From positions 7,948-71,947 of the forward strand of contig CAPQCU010000010.1 in assembly GCA_948684385.1 (NCBI GenBank): a stretch of DNA of 64,000 bases. Direction: 5' to 3'. The stretch comes from an uncultured bacterium (GTDB taxonomy: Bacteria > Cyanobacteriota > Vampirovibrionia > Gastranaerophilales > Gastranaerophilaceae). Positions 50,309 through 57,985 of the stretch are shown in pieces. Position 1 is the first letter of the stretch; each line of letters begins with the position of its first letter. The notes under the pieces are model-generated. The model was not told the DNA's origin and did not search any database. It worked only from the letters and a program-made list of their open reading frames with translations. Position numbers and translations under genes: made by a program.

Positions 50309-50962
50309 ATGAATATTTCACCAAGCAATCAAAATCAATATCAACCTGCATTCAAAGCGATTCTTGTTAAAAAACTTGAGCCTGTTGTCCGCAGGCAAAA
50401 TGTTACATTTTATAATAATGCAACAGCAATGCTTGATGAACCCCGTCCGTTTGTATCCGGAGTCAAATATTTGATTAACGCAATCATGAAAAATGAAGCT
50501 CAGGGTTTCTTTTCAACTATTGATATACTGGATGTGACGCGTTTAAGAGATATTTTGAAAAAAGTTCCGGAAAATATTTTTTCTAAACGAACTGTATTCG
50601 GAATAATCGGAGCAGGTGAAAACACAACTGCGCTCGAGCTTGATAATAACGAAGTTCTTTCTATATCGACAAATCTGGATTGTTTTGAGCAGAGAAATTT
50701 TGAAGACTTTGATTTACCCGTGAAAAAGATGGAAACTTATGCCGACAGTCAAAACTGCGGCTGGTATATAAGAGATAAAGGCGAACCGGTTACAAAAGAT
50801 GAGCTGCATGATTTAGGAAAAAGGATTATGGACAAGGGGTATCTTCTCGATGATTGGCGTACCGAACAGGCATGCAAAATTAAAGATGAAACTTTTCTTG
50901 TTGATTTTGAATGCGCTTATATTCCTGACGTAGACAAAAGTTTTTTACTTGGATTTTTTTAG
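50309..50962 (+). CDS. Kinase-fold-like protein with N-terminal FKA peptide
   Basis: 217 aa from ATG 50309; the open frame further upstream runs through the terminator and the tRNA repeat. Asn/Gln-rich start with AFKA at 14-17. Then FGIIGAGENTTALEL (glycine-loop-like, 97-111), GYLLDDWRTEQ (178-187, possible catalytic-loop Asp), TFLVDFECAY (DFG-like DFE at 199-201). The Lys expected after the loop is not evident (EVLSIS), so it could be a pseudokinase or another fold. Overlaps the convergent YkgJ-type gene by 18 nt. Confidence 0.55.
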   Translation: MNISPSNQNQYQPAFKAILVKKLEPVVRRQNVTFYNNATAMLDEPRPFVSGVKYLINAIMKNEAQGFFSTIDILDVTRLRDILKKVPENIFSKRTVFGIIGAGENTTALELDNNEVLSISTNLDCFEQRNFEDFDLPVKKMETYADSQNCGWYIRDKGEPVTKDELHDLGKRIMDKGYLLDDWRTEQACKIKDETFLVDFECAYIPDVDKSFLLGFF

Positions 50963-51343
50963 ATAGTTCTCAAAACTCTTGTCTTCAACTTTGTAGCCGC
51001 ATCCTTCGTGAAGTTTACCGGGATAGAAAATCTTTTTTGCCGGATAGTTTCTGCACATTTTTAAACGTTTATCATAAACAGAACACAAACCTTCTTCTGT
51101 TACATATTTGCAAGCAAAAATAAGGTTTCCTTCTTCGTCTTTTCCGCGGATATAAAACCTCTTATATGCCGGAAAGAGGAATTGCATGATTTTAAAATCT
51201 GTTGTTGTATAAGTATCAAAGCTGTACATGTAACGGCAGCATTTTCCGCATTTTAAACACTCGCCCGTGATTTTGTATTCCATTTTCTCGGGAACAAAAT
51301 ATGAAAGAAATTCATTCTTGAGAATATTAAAAAAACTTAACAT
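50945..51343 (-). CDS. YkgJ-family Cys-cluster protein
   Basis: 132 aa. GECLKCGKCCRYMY, FACKYVTEEGLCSVYDKRLKMCRNYP and a final GCGYK form the Cx2Cx2CC...C...C...C pattern of the YkgJ (UPF0153) metal/Fe-S-binding family. Cytosolic, role unknown. A TTTTAA ends 6 nt before ATG, so it is possibly leaderless. Confidence 0.82.
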   Translation of the reverse strand: MLSFFNILKNEFLSYFVPEKMEYKITGECLKCGKCCRYMYSFDTYTTTDFKIMQFLFPAYKRFYIRGKDEEGNLIFACKYVTEEGLCSVYDKRLKMCRNYPAKKIFYPGKLHEGCGYKVEDKSFENYLKKSK

Positions 51344-51436
51344 TATTTCTTAAAACGCACCCTTATAATATTTATTTGGTAGAATATTAACATAGTATCT
51401 GGATTGAGAGATAAAATCAATAAAAGGATTATATTA

Positions 51437-53584
51437 ATGTCAAATTATGTTCCAAAGAATAAAAAGAAAAGTTCAAAACGCAGAAATATTGAAAACCCTG
51501 TTTTGCGCTTATTTGCTGCACTAATAGTTTTTGCCGTCGGTGTAGGGTTAGCAGGCATGATAGCGCTAAAGCTATATTTAATGTCGTTACCTCCGATTAA
51601 AAATTTGAATTCATTAAAACCAAATATTGTTACAACTTTCTGCGCAAGTGACGGCGAAGTTATAAAAACATTTGCTGCTTATACTTACTCAAATGTTGAA
51701 TTAAAAGAAGTTCCGGATACTCTTGTCAAAGCTTTGATAGCAACAGAAGACAAAAACTTTTATAAACATCCGGGCTATGATTTGGTCGGACTTGGTCGTT
51801 CTATGGTTGCTAACATTCTTGCCGGTCATGTTGTTCAGGGCGCAAGTACTATTACACAGCAGCTTTCAAGAATACTTTTCTTGTCTAATGAAAAGACTTT
51901 TACAAGAAAAATTAAAGAGCTTCAGGTTGCAGCACAAATAGAGAAAACTATTTCCAAAGACAAAATTCTTGAAATGTATTTGAACAATGTTTATCTGGGC
52001 TCAGGTGCTTATGGCGTTAAAGGAGCTGCAAGGATTTATTTTAACAAAAATCTTAATCAATTGACACTTCCTGAAATGGCTTTGATTGCGGGGCTTCCTC
52101 AGGCACCTTCTGTTTATTCTCCGTATAATAATAAAAAACTTGCAGAGAAACGCAGAAATCAGGTTCTTTTGAGGATGTATAAGATGAAATACATTGATAA
52201 AGCAACTTACGAAAATGCAAAAAAAGCGCCGATAAACCTTTCTACAATGCCAATGATGTACGCTACTAATAAAGCTCCGTACTTCTGTGATTATGTTATG
52301 AAAGAAATGTATAAACTCGGATTTACGGAAGATGAAATCGTAAACGGCGGTTACAAAGTTATTACTACCCTTGATTATAAAGCTCAGGTAAAAGCTAATG
52401 AAGCTATTTTGAAAAACCTTAAGGCGTGGGGTTTAACACGTGACAAAAATCAGGCTGCAGTATTTTCATTCAGCCCGATTAACGGCAGAATTCTTGTTTA
52501 TGCCGGCGGAAAAGATTATACAAAAAGCCAGTATGACAGGGTTTCCCAGTCTGCAAGACCGTCCGGCTCAGCATTTAAGCCGTTTATTTATACTGCTGCT
52601 ATAGAAAAAGGGTATTCTCCTAATGATATGATTGATGATTTACCGTTTAAAGCCGGCAGCTGGGCGCCAAGAAATTACGGTAATAAATATAGAGGTCCTA
52701 TTCCTTTGTACACGGCTTTGATGGTGTCTTCAAATGTATGTACTGCAAGATTAATGGATGCAATCGGTGTAAGGCCTGTAATCCAGCTTGCAAGAGTTAT
52801 GGGTATAACAACTCCTATTCCATATGACTATACGATTTCTCTAGGTTCAAACAGTGTAAAATTGTTTGAAATGACAAGGGCTTACGGGGTGTTTGCAAAC
52901 GGCGGGTTCAAAGTTGAACCTTTTGCAATTGAAAGAATAGAGTCTTCCCGCGGTACGATTTTGTATGAGGCTAAAAAAGCACGTTCGAATAAAGTTTTAA
53001 ACATAAATACCGCTGCAACAATGACTGCTATTATGAAAACTGTTATTACGAATGGTACGGGGCGTGCAGCAAACATTGGAAAACCTGCAGCCGGTAAAAC
53101 CGGAACAACGGATGATAGTAAAGATGCTTACTTCATCGGTTTTACCCCTGACATTGTAACAGGTGTATGGGTAGGTAATGATGATAATTCCCAGATGGGC
53201 GGTATAACAGGCGGTACAATCCCTGCATTAATCTGGAAAGACGTAATGCTTGTTGCAACTGCTCCTTACGGAAATTCAGACTTTGAATATCCGGAAGTTG
53301 AGTTGAGGCCGTTTAAAGCTTCAAATGTTTCAGTTATTCCGCAGGGAGATGCTAATAAAGATTCTGAGGAAGATAAAAAACAGGAAGATAGTACTTCTCC
53401 GGAAGAACAGGATGCTGAGGTTAAAACTCCTGTGCAATTGCCGGTTGTTAAACCTACAGAGGTTTTAACACCAATGAAGAAAAAAGAAGCACCTAAAGTT
53501 GAAGTTAAGTCAGAAAGAACAGAGCTTCCAAAACCGCAATTGGCACCGATACCGGTAACGACAGCACCTGTAGGAATGCAATAA
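51437..53584 (+). CDS. Class A penicillin-binding protein (PBP1a-type)
   Basis: 715 aa from ATG 51437 (AAAGGA upstream). A basic cytoplasmic tail, one membrane helix at about 20-45, a GT51 glycosyltransferase (ATEDKNFYKHPGYD with catalytic Glu; GASTITQQLSR), a transpeptidase with RPSGSAFKP (nucleophile in SxxK), SSN and KTGTT, and a Pro/Glu/Lys-rich tail of about 90 residues. Polymerises and crosslinks peptidoglycan. Confidence 0.95.
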   Translation: MSNYVPKNKKKSSKRRNIENPVLRLFAALIVFAVGVGLAGMIALKLYLMSLPPIKNLNSLKPNIVTTFCASDGEVIKTFAAYTYSNVELKEVPDTLVKALIATEDKNFYKHPGYDLVGLGRSMVANILAGHVVQGASTITQQLSRILFLSNEKTFTRKIKELQVAAQIEKTISKDKILEMYLNNVYLGSGAYGVKGAARIYFNKNLNQLTLPEMALIAGLPQAPSVYSPYNNKKLAEKRRNQVLLRMYKMKYIDKATYENAKKAPINLSTMPMMYATNKAPYFCDYVMKEMYKLGFTEDEIVNGGYKVITTLDYKAQVKANEAILKNLKAWGLTRDKNQAAVFSFSPINGRILVYAGGKDYTKSQYDRVSQSARPSGSAFKPFIYTAAIEKGYSPNDMIDDLPFKAGSWAPRNYGNKYRGPIPLYTALMVSSNVCTARLMDAIGVRPVIQLARVMGITTPIPYDYTISLGSNSVKLFEMTRAYGVFANGGFKVEPFAIERIESSRGTILYEAKKARSNKVLNINTAATMTAIMKTVITNGTGRAANIGKPAAGKTGTTDDSKDAYFIGFTPDIVTGVWVGNDDNSQMGGITGGTIPALIWKDVMLVATAPYGNSDFEYPEVELRPFKASNVSVIPQGDANKDSEEDKKQEDSTSPEEQDAEVKTPVQLPVVKPTEVLTPMKKKEAPKVEVKSERTELPKPQLAPIPVTTAPVGMQ

Positions 53585-53626
53585 GTTAGTAATATAGCGG
53601 GATGAAGCCCGCCCAAAAGGTGAAAA

Positions 53627-54514
53627 ATGAAATTAGAAGAATTTGAAATAATAACAGGTGAAAATGCACATCAGAGCGCAAGTCTTGAAAGAAATGAAAA
53701 GACTATTGATTATGAATCAAGCAGAAAACTTTCTTATCTTGAAATTTTAACAATCGTTAAAGGTCTTGATGTTGTGAGCGAGTTCTTCGATGTTAATGCA
53801 GTTGTGACAACAACTCCATCAGGTATTTGCGCAGTTGCACTCGGGAAATCTGTCGACGAAGCGATGCTTAAAGTTATGGATAGCAATCCGCTGGATTTTA
53901 TGAGCTCGGTTGTTACTGTTTCAGCTGAAGTTGACAGCGATGCTGTCAGAATGCTTAAACCTGCAAATTTGATTGTTGCGCCGAAGTTCACAAAAAATGC
54001 GATTGAGTACCTTGAAAGATACGAAATAGCTTATGTAACTATTAATACACCGCTAAAAGATTACAAAAAGTATTTATCAAATGAAATCAGAGTTACACCT
54101 CTTGGAACTTTGACAGAGACTCCGAATTTGAGTGAGCTTAACAAAGATTCTTTTAAAGTTGTTTCAAAAACTAAACCGACGGTTGAGCAAATAGAAGATG
54201 CTGTTTTTGCGTGGAAAATTGCAAAACATGCTTCTTCGCGTGCGATAGTAGTTGCAAAGGACTTAAAAACATCAGCAATTTCTCAAGGATTGCAGTCAGC
54301 TTCGGTCGAGTTTGCACTTGATTATTCCTGCGATATGTCAAAAGAGGCTGTGATTGCTTTTGATATGCCGGTTAGTGCCCACGATATAAACGTAGCAGCT
54401 CAGGGCAGAATAAGCCTTGTGATACTTCCTTATGCCGGTAAAGATATTATTGAGCTTGCTGATAAATTAAATATGTCTTTAATAGTAACGGGAATAACCA
54501 ATATTAATTGTTAA
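53627..54514 (+). CDS. AICAR transformylase-like (PurH C-terminal) protein
   Basis: 295 aa. The half from PTVEQIEDAVFAWKIAKHASSRAIVVAKD resembles the AICAR-formyltransferase domain of PurH, keeping the Lys-His pair of WKxxKH; GITNIN near the end corresponds to the PurH tail. The N-terminal IMP cyclohydrolase domain is absent and the usual ASDAFFPF loop reads AFDMPVSAHDIN. Either a stand-alone diverged transformylase or a non-enzymatic relative. AAAGG precedes ATG. Confidence 0.65.
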   Translation: MKLEEFEIITGENAHQSASLERNEKTIDYESSRKLSYLEILTIVKGLDVVSEFFDVNAVVTTTPSGICAVALGKSVDEAMLKVMDSNPLDFMSSVVTVSAEVDSDAVRMLKPANLIVAPKFTKNAIEYLERYEIAYVTINTPLKDYKKYLSNEIRVTPLGTLTETPNLSELNKDSFKVVSKTKPTVEQIEDAVFAWKIAKHASSRAIVVAKDLKTSAISQGLQSASVEFALDYSCDMSKEAVIAFDMPVSAHDINVAAQGRISLVILPYAGKDIIELADKLNMSLIVTGITNINC

Positions 54515-54543
54515 ACAATTTTTAATATATTTACAAAAACATC

Positions 54544-54572
54544 TTGACAATGCAAAAATTTTTTTGTATTAT
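54544..54572 (+). promoter_or_regulatory. Strong leaderless promoter with A/T-tract spacer
   Basis: TTGACA, 17-nt spacer containing A5T7, TATTAT, then 6 nt and ATG 54579. The clearest sigma-70 form of the A6T7 elements. Confidence 0.7.
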
Positions 54573-54578
54573 TTAATT

Positions 54579-54773
54579 ATGGAAAAGATGTTAGAAAAAG
54601 TTACTTCAATAGAAGAAAAAATCATGTTAAGTATTGATTTGCTGGAGATTGCCAAGAAATATTGCGAAAGCAATTTTGACAAAGGAAACGAAATTGTATC
54701 AATAGGTTCTTTGCTGGGTGTGATTTTGCGGGAACAGCGTGATATAGTTGATAGTGTTGACGATATTATCTAA
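54579..54773 (+). CDS. Small acidic protein
   Basis: 64 aa, mostly helical (TSIEEKIMLSIDLLEIAKKYC...SLLGVILREQRDIVDSVDDII). No recognised family. The ATG is at the predicted transcription start. Overlaps the convergent gene by 8 nt. Confidence 0.65.
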   Translation: MEKMLEKVTSIEEKIMLSIDLLEIAKKYCESNFDKGNEIVSIGSLLGVILREQRDIVDSVDDII

Positions 54774-55437
54774 AAACTTCCAAACCTTTGCTTTCAGTGC
54801 TTCCTTCAAAAGCACGTGATAAGATTTCAAGGTCGATATTGTGCTGGTTTTTTCTCAAGTCAAGAATGTTGACAGGGTGTCCGATGCGTTCTGCAGCAGT
54901 AATAGGAATGTTTGACTGGTAAATATATTCAATCGCTTCTTTGCGGTTGTTGTATCTGCGAGACTCTGTTGCCGGTGTGAAGCCTTGAAGATGCGGGCTT
55001 GCTTTGCAAGATGGTTGTTCTGAGAATTTGAATTTGAAAAATTCATGCTGGCTTCTGATTTTTAGCTTATCAATATCAAGGCTGGCGGTTGGAATTCTTA
55101 GTACGACAAGATTGTTTTTCTCTGTAAAATAGCTGCGTATCCATCGTACGACATTTCTCAGTAAGCTTTTTTGCAATGTTTCTCCGGGTTCTCCCCAGTC
55201 TTTGTGTTCTTTCCAGAATTTCATAAAATTGGAAAGCTCAATAAAATGCACTCCTTGTTTTTTAATATAGGGGTCGTTTTCTGATGTGCGTATAAATCCG
55301 TCTTTCAACATTGAATTGTAAGCGTGTTCGTTTGTAAAGTGGTATATGTATCTTGGAACTTTTTTGTGTTCAAAATTTTGATTGTTGAATGCGATTTTTA
55401 TATTCTGATAAAAACTTGTAAAAATAAAATTTGTCAT
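54766..55437 (-). CDS. ADP-ribosyltransferase-like protein
   Basis: 223 aa from ATG 55437; the open frame upstream lies in the rpsG terminator. IFTSFYQ at 5-11 is a possible version of the local N-terminal peptide. YIYHFTNEHAYNSMLKDGFI (30-49) resembles the H-x-T start of DarT/Tpt1-like ADP-ribosyltransferase folds; GVHFIEL and EAIEY (167-171, candidate Glu) follow in order. Family assignment is by eye and tentative. No Shine-Dalgarno; may depend on read-through from rpsL-rpsG. Confidence 0.5.
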   Translation of the reverse strand: MTNFIFTSFYQNIKIAFNNQNFEHKKVPRYIYHFTNEHAYNSMLKDGFIRTSENDPYIKKQGVHFIELSNFMKFWKEHKDWGEPGETLQKSLLRNVVRWIRSYFTEKNNLVVLRIPTASLDIDKLKIRSQHEFFKFKFSEQPSCKASPHLQGFTPATESRRYNNRKEAIEYIYQSNIPITAAERIGHPVNILDLRKNQHNIDLEILSRAFEGSTESKGLEVFR

Positions 55438-55441
55438 TAAA

Positions 55442-55467
55442 AAAAGCTCCGAAATTTCGGAGCTTTT
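55442..55467 (-). terminator. Terminator after rpsG
   Basis: AAAAGCTCCGAAA / TTTCGGAGCTTTT, T-run immediately before ATG 55437 on the minus strand. Confidence 0.8.
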
Positions 55468-55523
55468 CACTTATTTTTAAAAATTCGCTCGATAGTTAAA
55501 TACCGATTGAATATTATTTACCC

Positions 55524-55994
55524 CTAATATCTGTAGTGAGCAAACGCTTTGTTAGCTTCTGCCATTCTGTGGGTGTCTTCACGTTTTTTGCAAGCTGCGC
55601 CGTTACCGTTAGAAGCATCGATTAATTCGTTAGTAAGTTTTTCAACGAATGATTTTCCGCCTCTGTTTTTAGCTGCTGCAATAATCCAAGAAGAAGCAAG
55701 AGCGAAACCTCTGTCAGGTTTAACATCGATAGGTACCTGATAAGTAGAACCACCGATACGTCTAGCTTTAACTTCCAATAATGGAGTAGCGTTTGTAAGA
55801 GCTTTTTGGAAAATTTCCAAGCCTTTTTCGTTTGTTCTTTCTTCAATCTTAGTGATTGTTAAATAGAATATTTTTTCAGCAAGTGATTTTTTACCGCGTC
55901 TCATAACTCTGTTGATAAATTTAGAAACGTCAACGCTGTTATAAATAGGGTCAGCTGAAGGAATTCTTCTTTCCGGTTTAGATCTTCTAGACAT
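55524..55994 (-). CDS. rpsG: 30S ribosomal protein S7
   Basis: 156 aa. Begins MSRRSKPERRIPSADPIYNS, contains MRRGKKSLAEKIFY and KARRIGGSTYQVPIDV, ends FAHYRY. 16S rRNA head binder. TAATG overlap with rpsL. fusA and tuf, which usually follow, are absent: a terminator and an unrelated gene come next. GGGGTAAATA follows the stop codon. Confidence 0.97.
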   Translation of the reverse strand: MSRRSKPERRIPSADPIYNSVDVSKFINRVMRRGKKSLAEKIFYLTITKIEERTNEKGLEIFQKALTNATPLLEVKARRIGGSTYQVPIDVKPDRGFALASSWIIAAAKNRGGKSFVEKLTNELIDASNGNGAACKKREDTHRMAEANKAFAHYRY

Positions 55995-56377
55995 TATTTC
56001 TTACCTCCTTTAGCTCTCTTAGCACCATATTTAGAACGGCTTTGTGTTCTGTTAGCAACACCTGCTGTATCTAAAGTACCACGTACGATGTGATATCTAA
56101 CACCCGGAAGGTCTTTAACCCTGCCGCCTCTGATTAGAACAACACTGTGTTCCTGGAGGTTGTGTCCGATACCCGGGATATAAGAAGTAACTTCAAATCC
56201 GTTAGTAAGTCTAACTCTGGCAACTTTTCTCAAAGCTGAGTTTGGTTTTTTAGGGGTTGTAGTGTAAACCCTTGTACAAACGCCGCGTCTTTGAGGACAT
56301 TCCATAAGAGCCGGCGATTTGGTTTTGTCTTTTAGCTTTTTACGTTCTGAACGCACAAGCTGGTTCATTGTAGGCAT
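55994..56377 (-). CDS. rpsL: 30S ribosomal protein S12
   Basis: 127 aa. TTPKKPNSALRKVARVRL (streptomycin-site Lys) and GGRVKDLPGVRYHIVRGTLD, whose Asp is the RimO substrate; RimO is encoded at 31097. AAAGGAG precedes ATG. A structured leader and clear promoter lie upstream. Confidence 0.97.
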   Translation of the reverse strand: MPTMNQLVRSERKKLKDKTKSPALMECPQRRGVCTRVYTTTPKKPNSALRKVARVRLTNGFEVTSYIPGIGHNLQEHSVVLIRGGRVKDLPGVRYHIVRGTLDTAGVANRTQSRSKYGAKRAKGGKK

Positions 56378-56463
56378 AATTTTCTCCTTTTACCTTTTCT
56401 ACTATTTAGGATAAATACTTTCAGCAGGTAGTTTTAACACTCACTGGAGTTTATTTACCCCCT

Positions 56464-56511
56464 TTTGACTAACCGTCTTGCGACGGGTACGTCATCCCTC
56501 TAGCCGTCAAA
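56464..56511 (-). promoter_or_regulatory. Structured leader of rpsL
   Basis: TTTGAC/GTCAAA closes a domain with an inner CCGTC-GCAA-GACGG hairpin (GNRA tetraloop) and a GGG/CCC pairing. It may be an autoregulatory site. GGGGGTAAAT follows. Confidence 0.5.
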
Positions 56512-56543
56512 TCCGGCAAGAAAATTTCGACTAAAGTAACTTA

Positions 56544-56572
56544 ATCGTAAGACGAACATGATATTGTGTCAA
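56544..56572 (-). promoter_or_regulatory. rpsL-rpsG promoter
   Basis: TTGACA, 17-nt spacer, TACGAT on the minus strand, about 170 nt before the rpsL ATG. Confidence 0.65.
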
Positions 56573-56647
56573 TGTTTTAGCGCTTTTTGTAAATATTTAT
56601 GTAGTGCTGCATGTTTGTAGTACAATGTTTATTGAAGGGAAAAGATT

Positions 56648-57985
56648 TTGAAACAATCACGTTTGACAATTGCAATATTTATCGCGCTAATACTCGGCGT
56701 TCTTGTTGGCTGGGTGTTTCCGGCTTTTGCTGTCAAAATGCATGTGCTTGCCGAAATCTTTTTGAGAATGGTTAAAATGATTATCGCCCCTCTGCTTTTT
56801 GCAACTCTTGTTGTCGGGATTGCAGGGCACGGTGACGTCAAAAGCCTTGGAAGATTAGGAATAAAAACAATTGCTTATTTTGAAGTTGTTACGACTTTGG
56901 CTTTGTTTATCGGTTTAGGCTTTGCAAATTTGTTTAAACCCGGTGAAGGGATGTCGAATATTGCGTCTGATAACACAGGGCTTACAAGAATTGTGGAAAT
57001 GGCATCAAGCACACATCATACATCTTTTGGAGATTTGTTATTGAGCCTTTGTCCGACAAGTATTTTTCAGGCAATGGCTGACGGTAATCTTCTGCAAATT
57101 GTTGTTTTTTGTATTTTCTTTGCGCTTGCCATTTGTGCAGTTGGCAAAAAAGCGCAGCCGGTTGTTGATATTTTAAACTCGGTTGCATCAGTTATGTTTA
57201 AATTTACCGAATATGTTATGCTCTTCGCTCCTGTGGGTATATTCGGAGCAATCGCTTATACGGTAGGTTCAAACGGGATTGCAATTTTATTTAATTACGG
57301 AAAAATAATTTTATCTTTGTATACAGCGCTTGCGGTTTTTGTTGCGTTAGTGCTTGTCATAGCTTGCAAAATTGTAGGGATTTCGGTCAGAGGGCTGATT
57401 AAAGCTATTCAGGAGCCTGCGCTTTTAACTTTCACAACAGCAAGCTCAGAAGCTGCGCTTCCTAAAGCAATGTCTATTATGGAAAAATTTGGTGTGCCAA
57501 AATCTATTGTAAGTTTTGTAATGCCAACCGGATATACTTTTAATCTTGACGGCTCTACGCTTTATCTTGCAATGGCAGTGCTTTTTTCAACCCAGCTTGT
57601 CGGAATAAATTTAACTCTTGAACAGCAGCTCGTAATTATGTTCGCTTTAATGCTGACTTCAAAAGGAGTTGCCGGAGTTCCAAGAGCGTCTTTGATTGTT
57701 TTAGCCGGAACTCTTACAAGTTTTAATATCCCGATTGTAGGGGTCGCTGTTCTTTTAGGCATTGACCAGATTCTTGATATGGGAAGAACAGCTGTTAATT
57801 TAATCGGAAACTGTGTAGCTACAGTTGTGATTGCAAGATGGGAAAACGCTTTTGATTACGGAAAAATGAACGATTTTATAAGAATGAAAAGTTTGAAAAC
57901 TAACACACTTACAAAAATTAATAAAGACGTGAGTTTTAATAATGACTTCAATAAAAATACAGATGAGGTAAAAGATGGAATATAA
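56648..57985 (+). CDS. Dicarboxylate/glutamate:cation symporter (DAACS family)
   Basis: 445 aa, TTG start at 56648 (AAGGGA upstream). Eight helices with two re-entrant loops: TTASSEAALPKA, GYTFNLDGSTLYLA, SKGVAGVPRASLIV and DQILDMGRTAVNLIGN are the GltP/GltPh substrate and sodium motifs. Imports glutamate, aspartate or C4-dicarboxylates. Overlaps ileS by 11 nt. Confidence 0.92.
   Translation: MKQSRLTIAIFIALILGVLVGWVFPAFAVKMHVLAEIFLRMVKMIIAPLLFATLVVGIAGHGDVKSLGRLGIKTIAYFEVVTTLALFIGLGFANLFKPGEGMSNIASDNTGLTRIVEMASSTHHTSFGDLLLSLCPTSIFQAMADGNLLQIVVFCIFFALAICAVGKKAQPVVDILNSVASVMFKFTEYVMLFAPVGIFGAIAYTVGSNGIAILFNYGKIILSLYTALAVFVALVLVIACKIVGISVRGLIKAIQEPALLTFTTASSEAALPKAMSIMEKFGVPKSIVSFVMPTGYTFNLDGSTLYLAMAVLFSTQLVGINLTLEQQLVIMFALMLTSKGVAGVPRASLIVLAGTLTSFNIPIVGVAVLLGIDQILDMGRTAVNLIGNCVATVVIARWENAFDYGKMNDFIRMKSLKTNTLTKINKDVSFNNDFNKNTDEVKDGI

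Noticed and set aside
55438..55470. Longer start for the ART-like gene
   Set aside because: It would begin inside the rpsG terminator hairpin.
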